Part shown: one piece after another, positions 9,688 through 17,640 of the stretch
Layout of the letters: every line of letters begins with the position of its first letter
How positions within the stretch are numbered: the stretch's first letter is position 1
Assembly: GCF_012271765.1 (NCBI RefSeq)
Contig: NZ_VRKO01000015.1
Span: forward strand, 85,512 to 149,511
Source of the DNA: Erwinia rhapontici
Lineage (GTDB): Bacteria > Pseudomonadota > Gammaproteobacteria > Enterobacterales > Enterobacteriaceae
DNA length: 64,000 nucleotides
Direction of reading: 5' to 3'
Program-made: the position numbers and the translations under genes
Notes under the pieces: model-generated
The model's database searches: none
The model's input: the letters and a program-made list of their open reading frames with translations, nothing else
Told to the model about the DNA's origin: nothing

Positions 9688-11232
9688 ATGCGCAATAATT
9701 TGCCCGTTACACAGCAAGAATATGCGTTTGGCGATGATGCCACACTCATGTCGACCACCGATACCAACAGCCATATCACTTATGCCAACGATGCCTTTAT
9801 GGAGGTGAGTGGTTTTACGCCGGAAGAGATTAACGGCCAGCCCCATAATATGGTGCGTCATCCGGATATGCCGCCGGAAGCCTTTGCCGATATGTGGGCG
9901 ACGCTGAAAAAGGGGGAACCCTGGACCGCACTGGTGAAAAACCGCCGCAAAGATGGTGACCATTATTGGGTACGTGCCAATGCCATTCCGGTGGTACGTA
10001 ACGGCAACGTACAGGGCTATATGTCGGTGCGCACCAAGCCGAGCCAGCAGGAGATCCGTGACACCGAGCGTTTGTACCAGGATTTCCGTACCGGACGGGC
10101 GAAAGGAAAGTGCTTCCATAAAGGGCTGATTGTTCGTACCGGTCTGATGGCCTGGCGATCCGTCTTTAAAACCCTGCCGCTGCGCTGGCGTATTCGCAGC
10201 GCGTTGCTGGCGCTGCTGCCGCTGGCGACGCTGGGCGTCTGGGCACTCGGGCTGAGTCATGCTGCGCTGGGTATTTTTGCTGCGGGCATGGCGGTGCTGT
10301 TGCTGCTGGCGTCAGCCTGGCTGGAGCAGCAGATTTCACGACCGATTGAACGCGTTTGCCAGCAGGCGCTGCGCGTGGCCACCGGGGCCGATCATAAAGT
10401 GGAGCAGATAGACCGGGTTGATGAGGTCGGCACCACACTGCGAGCCATAGGTCAGCTTGGGCTGATGTTCCGCTGGTTAGTGGATGATGTCAGCGGCCAG
10501 GCAATTAATGTGCTGAGCGCCAGTGACTCGATTGCGCAGGGTAACAGCGAACTGAGCCGCCGCACCGAACAGGCCGCCGCCAACGTCCAGCAAACCGCGG
10601 CCACCATGAATGAAATGACGGCCACGGTGAAGAGCAATACCGAAACTGCAGCCGAAGTGAAAAGCCTGTCGATCAGCACCAGCAGCGCCGCTGTACAGGG
10701 CGGTGAAGCGATGAATGATATGGTCAAGATGATGGCGGAGATCACCGACAGTTCGAAGAAAATTGCCAACATCACCAGCGTGATTGACGGCATTGCCTTC
10801 CAGACCAATATTCTGGCGCTGAATGCTGCGGTGGAAGCCGCTCGCGCCGGTGAGCAGGGTAAAGGTTTTGCCGTGGTCGCCGGGGAAGTGCGCAGCCTGG
10901 CCCAGCGCAGCGCCAAGGCCGCGAGTGAGATCAAAATGCTGGTGGAGAGCAGCGCTGACAAAGTGAAATCCGGCACGTTGCATGTCAATGAAGCGGGGAA
11001 AACGATGGAAAGTATTGTGTCTCAGGTGCAGAACGTAACGTCGTTGATCGCGCAGATCAGCGCGGCAACCGCCGAACAGTCCACGGCCATCGGCGAGATC
11101 AGCCTGGCGGTGGAAGATCTGGATAACATTACTCATCAGAATGCGGCAAAAGTGGAAGAGGGCGCACAGGCTTCCGGGCGTATGACGCGGCAGGCTACGC
11201 GTCTGGTCGAAGCTATCAGCGTGTTCCGTTAA
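9688..11232 (+). CDS. Aer-like PAS-containing methyl-accepting chemotaxis protein
   Basis: This is a 514-residue energy/aerotaxis receptor. Residues 1-120 form a PAS domain with the Aer-type stretch [17 protein letters not shown], which in Aer holds FAD. Two adjacent hydrophobic segments at about 165-210 form a membrane hairpin, with no periplasmic sensor domain. Then come a HAMP-like segment and the MCP signalling domain with the conserved hairpin tip ([20 protein letters not shown]). The layout equals E. coli Aer (506). It senses the redox state of the cell through FAD and signals to CheA/CheW. A sigma-28 promoter sits just upstream. Several bacteria have more than one Aer-like protein, so the symbol is left open. 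Confidence 0.93.
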   Translation: MRNNLPVTQQEYAFGDDATLMSTTDTNSHITYANDAFMEVSGFTPEEINGQPHNMVRHPDMPPEAFADMWATLKKGEPWTALVKNRRKDGDHYWVRANAIPVVRNGNVQGYMSVRTKPSQQEIRDTERLYQDFRTGRAKGKCFHKGLIVRTGLMAWRSVFKTLPLRWRIRSALLALLPLATLGVWALGLSHAALGIFAAGMAVLLLLASAWLEQQISRPIERVCQQALRVATGADHKVEQIDRVDEVGTTLRAIGQLGLMFRWLVDDVSGQAINVLSASDSIAQGNSELSRRTEQAAANVQQTAATMNEMTATVKSNTETAAEVKSLSISTSSAAVQGGEAMNDMVKMMAEITDSSKKIANITSVIDGIAFQTNILALNAAVEAARAGEQGKGFAVVAGEVRSLAQRSAKAASEIKMLVESSADKVKSGTLHVNEAGKTMESIVSQVQNVTSLIAQISAATAEQSTAIGEISLAVEDLDNITHQNAAKVEEGAQASGRMTRQATRLVEAISVFR

Positions 11233-11248
11233 CCCATCAGGGAAAATC

Positions 11249-11276
11249 TGTAGGGGTCGGGCATGCCCGACCCGCT
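11249..11276. repeat. Single dispersed palindrome
   Basis: TAGGGGTCGGGCATGCCCGACCC is one isolated copy of the palindrome that forms arrays elsewhere in the window. It lies between the stop of the chemoreceptor (11232) and the start of the AraC gene (11320), so it can also affect read-through into the latter. Confidence 0.8.
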
Positions 11277-11319
11277 TAACATTTGTTATGCTGACTCTCC
11301 GTTAACCTGCGAGACTCCC

Positions 11320-12084
11320 ATGTCAGCTACCGTCGATTTCTCCTTTGCCCACCGCCCGCTGATCCCCTATGCACACGACTATCAACATGGCGATGTTGAG
11401 CCATTGCATCATCACAACTGCGCGCAGCTGGTACATACGCTGACGGGCGTGGTACGGATTGAGACGCCGCTCGGGCACTGGGTTGTACCGCCGGGGCGCG
11501 GTGTCTGGCTGCCTGCCGGGGTGAAACATGCGTTGCAGATGACCGGAGACGTTGCGGCACGCACGTTGTTTATCGACCCCCTGGCGCGCGCCGATCTGCC
11601 TGCCAGTTGCCAGGTGGTGCAGGTGTCGCCCCTGCTGCGCGAGTTGATTGTTAGCGCTCTCGACCTGCCTGAACATTATGCTCCCGCCAGCCGCGCTGAA
11701 CGTATTTATGAACTGATCCTTGATGAAATTCGGGTGATGAGCGTGCTGCCTTTCAACCTGCCGGAACCGCAGAGTGCAGCCCTGGTCGGGCTTTGCCAGG
11801 CGCTGAGGGCGGCACCGGGCGAGCGCTGGACGCTGGAAAACAGCGCCCAACGCATTAATGTCAGCAGCCGTACGCTGGCGCGGCATTTTCATCAGGAGAC
11901 GGGGTTGCAATTCAGCGACTGGGTGCGGCGCGCCCGCCTGATGGAAGCCCTGACGCGCCTGGCTCGGGGCGACTCGGTGCTGACGGTATCACTGGAGCTG
12001 GGTTATGAGAGCCAGAGCGCTTTCAGCGCCATGTTCCGCCGTATCCTCGGCGTTGCTCCCAGCGACTACTTCCCGCCCAGTTGA
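11320..12084 (+). CDS. AraC-family regulator with cupin domain
   Basis: This is a 254-residue regulator. Residues about 20-95 form a cupin sensor (EPLHHHNCAQLVHTLTG, then WVVPPGRGVWLPAGVKHAL). The C-terminal hundred residues hold the two AraC helix-turn-helix motifs (ERWTLENSAQRINVSSRTLA and VLTVSLELGYESQSAFSAMF). The start at 11320 was preferred because the longer frame from 11263 would translate the upstream palindrome. Its 3' end overlaps the end of the opposite-strand 2-isopropylmalate synthase gene by 19 bp. The ligand and target are unknown; in related regulators of this layout the target is often a neighbouring exporter, which is not seen here. Confidence 0.9.
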   Translation: MSATVDFSFAHRPLIPYAHDYQHGDVEPLHHHNCAQLVHTLTGVVRIETPLGHWVVPPGRGVWLPAGVKHALQMTGDVAARTLFIDPLARADLPASCQVVQVSPLLRELIVSALDLPEHYAPASRAERIYELILDEIRVMSVLPFNLPEPQSAALVGLCQALRAAPGERWTLENSAQRINVSSRTLARHFHQETGLQFSDWVRRARLMEALTRLARGDSVLTVSLELGYESQSAFSAMFRRILGVAPSDYFPPS

Positions 12085-13733
12085 TCCTGCGCCACGGCAT
12101 TCAGCAGCGCCTGCAACGAGGCTCGCGATACATCGCTGTCAATGCCCACGCCCCAGGCGCTGCGGTTGCCAGGGAAGATGCAGCGCAGATAGGTGACGGA
12201 GCGGCTGTCACTGCGCTGGCCGAGCGTATGTTCATGATAATCCTGAATGGTAAAGGAGACATCCAGCGCCTGGCGCAACGCATCGGCTGCCGCAGACAGC
12301 AGGCCGTTCCCCCGCCCGCTGATGCTGTAATGTTTGTCGCCCTGCTGAATGCCCGCGTCGAAACGCAACTGCCCCTGGCTGTCGCTTTCGCTGCGGTACT
12401 CACCCAGCTGTAAATGTGTCGCTTCCAGACCGTATACCCGGCGAAACAGCTGCCAGATGGCGGCCTGAGTCATTTCACGGCTTTCCCGATCGGCAACCTG
12501 CTGCACCTGCTGACTGAAGTCCTGTTGCAGGGCGCGTGGCAGAGCCAGTCCATGATTCTGCTCGATCATCCATGCCGCCCCACTTTTCCCGGACTGACTG
12601 TTGACGCGGATCACCGCTTCGTAACTACAGCCAATATCCGCCGGGTCGAGTGGCAGGTAAGGCACTTCCCAGCGCTCCTGCTGCTGACGGGCTGCAAAGC
12701 CCTTTTTAATCGCATCCTGATGGGAGCCTGAAAAGGCCGTAAACACCAGTTCCCCGGCGTAGGGATGGCGCGGATGCACCGGCAGTTGGTTGCACTGCTC
12801 CACCACATCGACCACCTGTTTCATCTGGCTGAAGTCGAGCTGCGGATGAATGCCCTGGGTATAGAAGTTCAGTGCCATCGTCACCAGATCCACATTCCCC
12901 GTGCGTTCGCCGTTACCAAACAGGCAGCCTTCAACCCGATCGGCCCCGGCCAGCAGTGCCAGCTCTGCGGCGGCAATCCCGGTGCCGCGATCGTTATGCG
13001 GATGCACGCTGATACACACCTGCGGGCGCTGAGAAAAGTGACGGCAGAAGTATTCGATCTGGTCGGCATACACGTTAGGTGTGCTGACCTCCACCGTGGC
13101 AGGCAAGTTGATGATCATCGGCCGCTGTGCACAGGGCTGCCAGACGGCGGCCACCGCTTCACAGATTTCCAGTGCAAAATCGGCCTCGGTGAAGCAGAAG
13201 GTTTCCGGTGAGTATTCAAAGGTCCAGTGCGTCTGCGTCTGCTCCTCACAGCGTTGTCGGATCAGACGTGTGGCGTTCACGGCCAGTTCGATAATCTGCT
13301 CACGGCTCTGGCGAAACACCAGGCGGCGAAACACCGGTGCGGTGGCATTGTACAAATGCACGCAGGCCTGCTTTGCCCCTTCCAGAGAGACAAACGTGCG
13401 ATCGATCAGATCGGCTCTTGCCTGGGTCAGAACCTGGATCGTCACATCATCCGGGATCATCCGCTCTTCGATCAGTTCACGAACGAAATTGAAGTCGGTC
13501 TGTGACGCTGAAGGAAACGCCACTTCGATCTCTTTGAAACCACACTGTATCAGCAACTGCCAGAACGCTTTTTTACGTGCGCCATCCATTGGCTCGGCCA
13601 GTGACTGATTGCCATCACGCAGGTCGGTAGAGAGCCAGCGCGGGGCGGCGGTCAGCGTGCGGGCAGGCCACTGGCGATCGGTCAGGGTGACGGGAGGAAA
13701 GGCGTGATATTTGTCGGCAGGTTGGTGCAGCAT
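12066..13733 (-). CDS. leuA: Long-form 2-isopropylmalate synthase (LeuA2 type)
   Basis: This is a 555-residue enzyme that condenses acetyl-CoA with a 2-oxoacid, normally 2-oxoisovalerate in leucine synthesis. The catalytic TIM barrel starts with APRWLSTDLRDGNQSL, the family motif. The metal-binding helix region follows (ISVHPHNDRGTGIAAAELAL and VEGCLFGNGERTGN). The C-terminal allosteric domain (about 430-555) is present. It belongs to the long actinobacterial/yeast-like type, not the type in the enterobacterial leuABCD operon, so a second copy elsewhere is expected. No leuBCD follows. Its end overlaps the AraC gene by 19 bp. A strong terminator-like hairpin lies in its 5' leader (13846-13875). 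Confidence 0.92.
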   Translation of the reverse strand: MLHQPADKYHAFPPVTLTDRQWPARTLTAAPRWLSTDLRDGNQSLAEPMDGARKKAFWQLLIQCGFKEIEVAFPSASQTDFNFVRELIEERMIPDDVTIQVLTQARADLIDRTFVSLEGAKQACVHLYNATAPVFRRLVFRQSREQIIELAVNATRLIRQRCEEQTQTHWTFEYSPETFCFTEADFALEICEAVAAVWQPCAQRPMIINLPATVEVSTPNVYADQIEYFCRHFSQRPQVCISVHPHNDRGTGIAAAELALLAGADRVEGCLFGNGERTGNVDLVTMALNFYTQGIHPQLDFSQMKQVVDVVEQCNQLPVHPRHPYAGELVFTAFSGSHQDAIKKGFAARQQQERWEVPYLPLDPADIGCSYEAVIRVNSQSGKSGAAWMIEQNHGLALPRALQQDFSQQVQQVADRESREMTQAAIWQLFRRVYGLEATHLQLGEYRSESDSQGQLRFDAGIQQGDKHYSISGRGNGLLSAAADALRQALDVSFTIQDYHEHTLGQRSDSRSVTYLRCIFPGNRSAWGVGIDSDVSRASLQALLNAVAQDQLGGK

Positions 13734-13836
13734 AGTCAGGCTCCTTGTTGGGTGAGTGACTATTCTGCGGTGAAAATGCGCTGGCTGGCTGGCGCAAAAC
13801 TGACAACAGCGGATGAAAAAGTGACAATCAACGATG

Positions 13837-13876
13837 AAAAAAAAAGGAGCAGGGGATTAAGCCTGCTCCTTTTGAC
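13837..13876 (-). terminator. Strong intrinsic terminator in the leuA leader (possible attenuator)
   Basis: Read leftward, the stem arms GGAGCAGG and CCTGCTCC flank a short loop and are followed by nine U. The reverse direction has only four U, so the terminator works leftward, towards leuA, whose start is about 105 bp further on. The only candidate transcript is one starting in the leuA/dhaK gap. A weaker hairpin, ACGCC/GGCGT, sits directly before it. A 35-codon open frame runs through the leader but lacks a run of leucine codons. It could be an attenuator or the end of a small RNA. Confidence 0.7.
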
Positions 13877-14333
13877 GCCCTGGTGTTGGCGTGACTGCTG
13901 AGATGTGATGCGGGCAGTGATTTGCCTGTAATTGTGTTTGATGGCCTGCCGCGCGGCACCTCATTGGATTTTTATATCATTGGCTAAACGGCGTATTGTT
14001 ATGTTGTGGTTAGCCGAGGACAGTTATATACGCAATGTCTGTGGAATGCATTACATTTAATAGCAAAGTGTGATTGATACTGAAGTTTCATTGTCATATC
14101 ACCTTTGTGTTAAATATGTATTAAAATATTAACAGGGAATTAAAAGTGAGTGTTATAAATTAATTGTGTGCTTATTTTTAATGGCATCTTTATATGGTGA
14201 AACGTTGTATGTGAACCTGGTTTTAATCTTTGGCGGGAACAGGTAAATATCCCCGGGCTATCTCTCTTAACGTAGGGTATTGTTTATTAGTTGAAAGGGT
14301 AATTAATATTCTTCATTTAACAAGGAGTGCGCA
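13877..14333. other. Divergent leuA2/dhaK intergenic region
   Basis: This AT-rich stretch holds no supported protein gene. GGCTAAA near 13982 and its partner TTAGCC near 14011 could form a hairpin. Promoters for leuA2 (leftward) and the dihydroxyacetone kinase (rightward) must lie here, but no site was clear enough to name. Confidence 0.4.
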
Positions 14334-15974
14334 ATGAGTCAGTTTTTCATGAATCAGAAACAGCAGGTGGTGAACGACGCGATTGAAGGGGTACTGCTCA
14401 GTACTCCCCATCATAATCTTGGCCGCCTGGCGCTGGGCTCCCAGATGCGTGTGGTCGTGCGCAATGACTGGGACAAGTCACGCGTTGCGCTGATCTCCGG
14501 TGGCGGTTCGGGTCATGAACCTGCTCATATTGGCTTTGTGGGTAAAGGGATGCTGACGGCAGCGGTGTGCGGCGATATCTTCGCTTCCCCCAGCGTCGAT
14601 GCCGTTCTGCACGCCATTATCAATGTGACCGGGGAGGCGGGCTGTCTGCTGATCGTCAAAAACTACACTGGCGATCGTCTTAACTTCGGGCTGGCGGCAG
14701 AAAAGGCCCGTGGCATGGGCTACCAGGTGGAAATGGTGATGGTGCGCGACGACATTGCGCTGCCGGATAACCCGCAGCCGCGCGGTATCGCCGGGACCGC
14801 GCTGGTGCATAAAGTGGCGGGCTATGCCGCCGAACAGGGCCAGTCGCTGACGGAGGTGGCCGCGCTGGCGCAGCAGGCCTGTGACGCTACTGCCTCCATC
14901 GGGCTGGCTTTCACCACCTGCCATGTGCCGGGCGAGGCGCGTGACGATCACCGCGTACCGGAAGGGTGCAGCGAACTGGGGATGGGGATCCACGGCGAAC
15001 CGGGGGCCTCAACGTTAAAAACACAGAACAGCCGCGAGATCGTCGCTGAACTGGTGCAACAGCTGACGGCGAAAAAGACTGATCGACCGCTCGCCCTGCT
15101 GGTGAACAATCTGGGCGGCTTCTCGGCGCTGGAAATGGCGGTGTTGGTGCGTGAGACGCTTCATTCGGCGCTGGGCAAGCAGGTTAAGCTGCTGGTTGGC
15201 CCCGCCACGCTGGTCAGTGCGCTGGATATGAAAGGCTTTTCACTCTCAGTGATGCAGCTTGATCCCTCGCTGGAAACCGCGCTGCTGGCACCGGTGGAAG
15301 TCAGCGGCTGGAGCCCGGCTATCGCGCCTGCAACGCTGGCGGAGATCCCGGCCAAACTGGCCGACTCGCTACAGTCGTTTACCCCTTCAGACAACCCGGC
15401 GACAGCGTCCATCGTCACGACGATTTGTCAGACACTGATCGGGCTGGAAAGTGAGCTGAATCAGCTGGATGCGAAGGTGGGTGACGGGGATACCGGGTCA
15501 ACTTTTGCAGCCGGCGCGCGTAGCGTTCTGAAGGCGAGCGAAGCCGGGGAATTACCGCTGAATCAGCCAGAGGCGCTGCTGACGGTGGTGGGTGAGAAGC
15601 TGGCCACGGTGATGGGCGGCTCCAGTGGGGTGCTGATGTCGATCATGTTTACCGCAGCCGGACAGCAGCTCGCCCAGGGCGCATCGCTGGCACAGGCATT
15701 CACCGCCGGTCTGGAGCGTATGCAGCACTACGGCGGGGCGCAGGTCGGGGATCGCACGATGATTGATGCCTTACAGCCTGCCTTTGCTGCACTGCTTAAC
15801 GGCGACGGTCTGACTGCAGCGGCCACGGCGGCTAAAAAGGGGGCCGACAGCACCAGCACCATGCGCAGCGCACGTGCCGGACGCTCCTCTTACCTCAACC
15901 AGGAGAGCCTGGACGGGGTGAAAGATCCGGGAGCCTGTGCGGTAGAAAAAGTGTTTGCCGCGCTGGCAGGCTAA
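14334..15974 (+). CDS. ATP-dependent dihydroxyacetone kinase, single chain
   Basis: This is a 546-residue kinase that phosphorylates dihydroxyacetone to the glycolytic intermediate. The K domain (about 1-330) carries the substrate glycine loop SGGGSGHEPAHIG and His220 in GMGIHGEPG, which binds the substrate covalently as a hemiaminal. The L domain (about 355-546) has the Mg-ATP aspartates Asp379, Asp384 and Asp386 in LDAKVGDGDTGST. Having both domains in one chain makes it the Citrobacter freundii/eukaryotic type using ATP, not the PEP-dependent DhaKLM system. AAGGAG precedes the start. It is transcribed alone and ends in a strong hairpin. Confidence 0.95.
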   Translation: MSQFFMNQKQQVVNDAIEGVLLSTPHHNLGRLALGSQMRVVVRNDWDKSRVALISGGGSGHEPAHIGFVGKGMLTAAVCGDIFASPSVDAVLHAIINVTGEAGCLLIVKNYTGDRLNFGLAAEKARGMGYQVEMVMVRDDIALPDNPQPRGIAGTALVHKVAGYAAEQGQSLTEVAALAQQACDATASIGLAFTTCHVPGEARDDHRVPEGCSELGMGIHGEPGASTLKTQNSREIVAELVQQLTAKKTDRPLALLVNNLGGFSALEMAVLVRETLHSALGKQVKLLVGPATLVSALDMKGFSLSVMQLDPSLETALLAPVEVSGWSPAIAPATLAEIPAKLADSLQSFTPSDNPATASIVTTICQTLIGLESELNQLDAKVGDGDTGSTFAAGARSVLKASEAGELPLNQPEALLTVVGEKLATVMGGSSGVLMSIMFTAAGQQLAQGASLAQAFTAGLERMQHYGGAQVGDRTMIDALQPAFAALLNGDGLTAAATAAKKGADSTSTMRSARAGRSSYLNQESLDGVKDPGACAVEKVFAALAG

Positions 15975-15979
15975 TCTTC

Positions 15980-16010
15980 GCGGGCTGACCTTCTTCTTCG
16001 GTCAGCCCGC
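15980..16010. terminator. Bidirectional terminator between dhaK and sbmA
   Basis: GCGGGCTGACC (15980-15990) pairs perfectly with GGTCAGCCCGC (16000-16010) over a 9-nt pyrimidine-rich loop, between two convergent genes. The loop and the downstream CCTCCTT give only a weak U-tract. Confidence 0.7.
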
Positions 16011-16015
16011 CCTCC

Positions 16016-17215
16016 TTAATCCAGTGCGCGCTCGAAGCTGCGCAGACGCTTGTAGATCGACATCAGCTCCACCAAAGTAGTCCAGGCATTGATCAGATAC
16101 TGGAACGCGTTGCGCACTTGATCGAACACATTGGTGATCTGTGTCAGCAGGCCAAGGGTGATCGCCCCAGTGATGATCGAGGGAAACAGCACAAAGATGC
16201 TGAATACCGCATCCAGTTGCAGATAAAAAATGCGGGCGATATTGAAGTAGAGATAGTGAAAGTAGAGTCGAAAATAGTTTTTACGTACGTGGCTGAACAG
16301 ATCGCGTACCAGCGGAGGGCTGGCGCGCTGCGCGTCATCCTCACCGTACACCAGCTCTTTACGGTAAGCGGCTTCCACCCGCTGATTACGAAACGACAGC
16401 CCCGGCAGCTTAATCCCCACTACCGCCAGTAGCCCGGTACCGAACAGTGACCAGACTACCGCAGCTATCACCAGCGCATAGGGAATCTGGCCCAGGATCG
16501 GCACGGTTTTCACATGCACTGACAGCGCCACCAGCACCGGTAAAAAGGCGATCAACGTCATCACCGCATCAATCAACCTGACGCCCATATCCTCCAGCGT
16601 GGACGCGAAACGCATGGTATCTTCCTGCACGCGCTGGGCGGCCCCTTCTATATGGCGCAGGCGCGGCCAGTATTCCATGTAGTAACTGTTCATCGCGGTG
16701 CGCCAGCGGAACACGAAGTGGCTGATAAAAAACAAATTCAGCACATCAATCACCACGGCAATAAACGCGATACTGAGAAAGCCGTTTATCTGGGTATAAA
16801 ACGCCGAGATCTGAATAGTGTTCGGGTGTGCCATGGCCTTTTGTATCAGGTCATAGAACGGCTCATACCAGCTGTTGATCGCTACGCCCACCTGCACGGA
16901 AAACCAGGTGACAAAGATAATCAGCGCACTGCCGAGGATGGACCAGCGCTGCCAGGGGTGGGGGCTGAAAACAAACCAGCCTCCGGCAAACAGCAGCGTG
17001 ACCAGCAGGTAATAGCTGTAGAAACCCAGTTCGCCGGGGGAGATGAAACGCAGTGCGTTGTTGGGCAACGTGCCGGGGGGAATCCATGTCAAATGGATCA
17101 TCAGGTGAGCGAACTTGCTGTCGGCATAGCCAAACCAGAACAAAACGGCCAGCAGGCTCCAGATCACTACGCTGCTGAAAAACAGCCCTGGCCTGGGGAA
17201 AAAGGATTTAAACAT
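16016..17215 (-). CDS. sbmA: Peptide antibiotic transporter SbmA
   Basis: This is a 399-residue inner membrane protein of the SbmA/BacA family (E. coli 406). It takes up proline-rich peptides, microcins B17 and J25 and bleomycin using the proton gradient. Six to eight transmembrane segments are visible. Strongly conserved blocks include [54 protein letters not shown] and [20 protein letters not shown]. The start at 17215 ([10 protein letters not shown]) matches E. coli; an ATG two codons upstream also exists. No yaiW gene follows, unlike E. coli, where sbmA and yaiW form an operon. Confidence 0.95.
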   Translation of the reverse strand: MFKSFFPRPGLFFSSVVIWSLLAVLFWFGYADSKFAHLMIHLTWIPPGTLPNNALRFISPGELGFYSYYLLVTLLFAGGWFVFSPHPWQRWSILGSALIIFVTWFSVQVGVAINSWYEPFYDLIQKAMAHPNTIQISAFYTQINGFLSIAFIAVVIDVLNLFFISHFVFRWRTAMNSYYMEYWPRLRHIEGAAQRVQEDTMRFASTLEDMGVRLIDAVMTLIAFLPVLVALSVHVKTVPILGQIPYALVIAAVVWSLFGTGLLAVVGIKLPGLSFRNQRVEAAYRKELVYGEDDAQRASPPLVRDLFSHVRKNYFRLYFHYLYFNIARIFYLQLDAVFSIFVLFPSIITGAITLGLLTQITNVFDQVRNAFQYLINAWTTLVELMSIYKRLRSFERALD

Positions 17216-17640
17216 AGGCACTCCGCTGTCAATGTCTGGTGGTTATACCGCGATTGCCTGTGAGTAATCTCGTTACGGTTGTATCTATTAATGTCCGTGA
17301 CGAAAATACTTTATTTCCTTTGGTTATTTATGCCGTTAATTGCCCCGTAATCTTTATTTTGTGGAAGAGAAACAACAAATTTACCTTTAAATTCACGTTA
17401 TATAGCGTGGTCGCCTGAAAATTAATGCTGAATGTTTTTTAATCAAAGCCGATAACGATCAATGAACTGCTATCAATAGATTGAATTAGCTTGAATTGGC
17501 TGATGTTTTCGGTTTATACCCGTGTGGATTGAGCACACTGAAAGACAAGAATCCTGCTGCCTACGGGGGGCGGGGGCGGTATATTTTACGCCAGCGAACG
17601 GCGTATTGCAGCGCTGACAGTGTTTTCCTCAGAGGGGAAA
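17216..17640. other. Divergent sbmA / GGDEF-EAL intergenic region
   Basis: This 425-bp gap holds no gene. It contains a candidate sigma-28 promoter for the rightward gene (17429-17455) in an otherwise AT-rich stretch, and an opposing sbmA promoter that I could not place. Confidence 0.4.
17429..17455 (+). promoter_or_regulatory. Candidate sigma-28 promoter upstream of the PAS-GGDEF-EAL gene
   Basis: The -10 element GCCGATAA (17448-17455) is a perfect sigma-28 match. Eleven bases upstream, TGAATGTT fits the -35 consensus TAAAGTTT at five of eight positions. It lies about 185 bp before the start. Flagellar-class expression of a c-di-GMP enzyme is common. Confidence 0.55.

Noticed and set aside
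13877-13963. Leucine attenuation leader peptide before leuA2
   Set aside because: The 35-codon frame has one leucine codon and no run of branched-chain codons. The terminator is kept as a feature, but the leader peptide is not.
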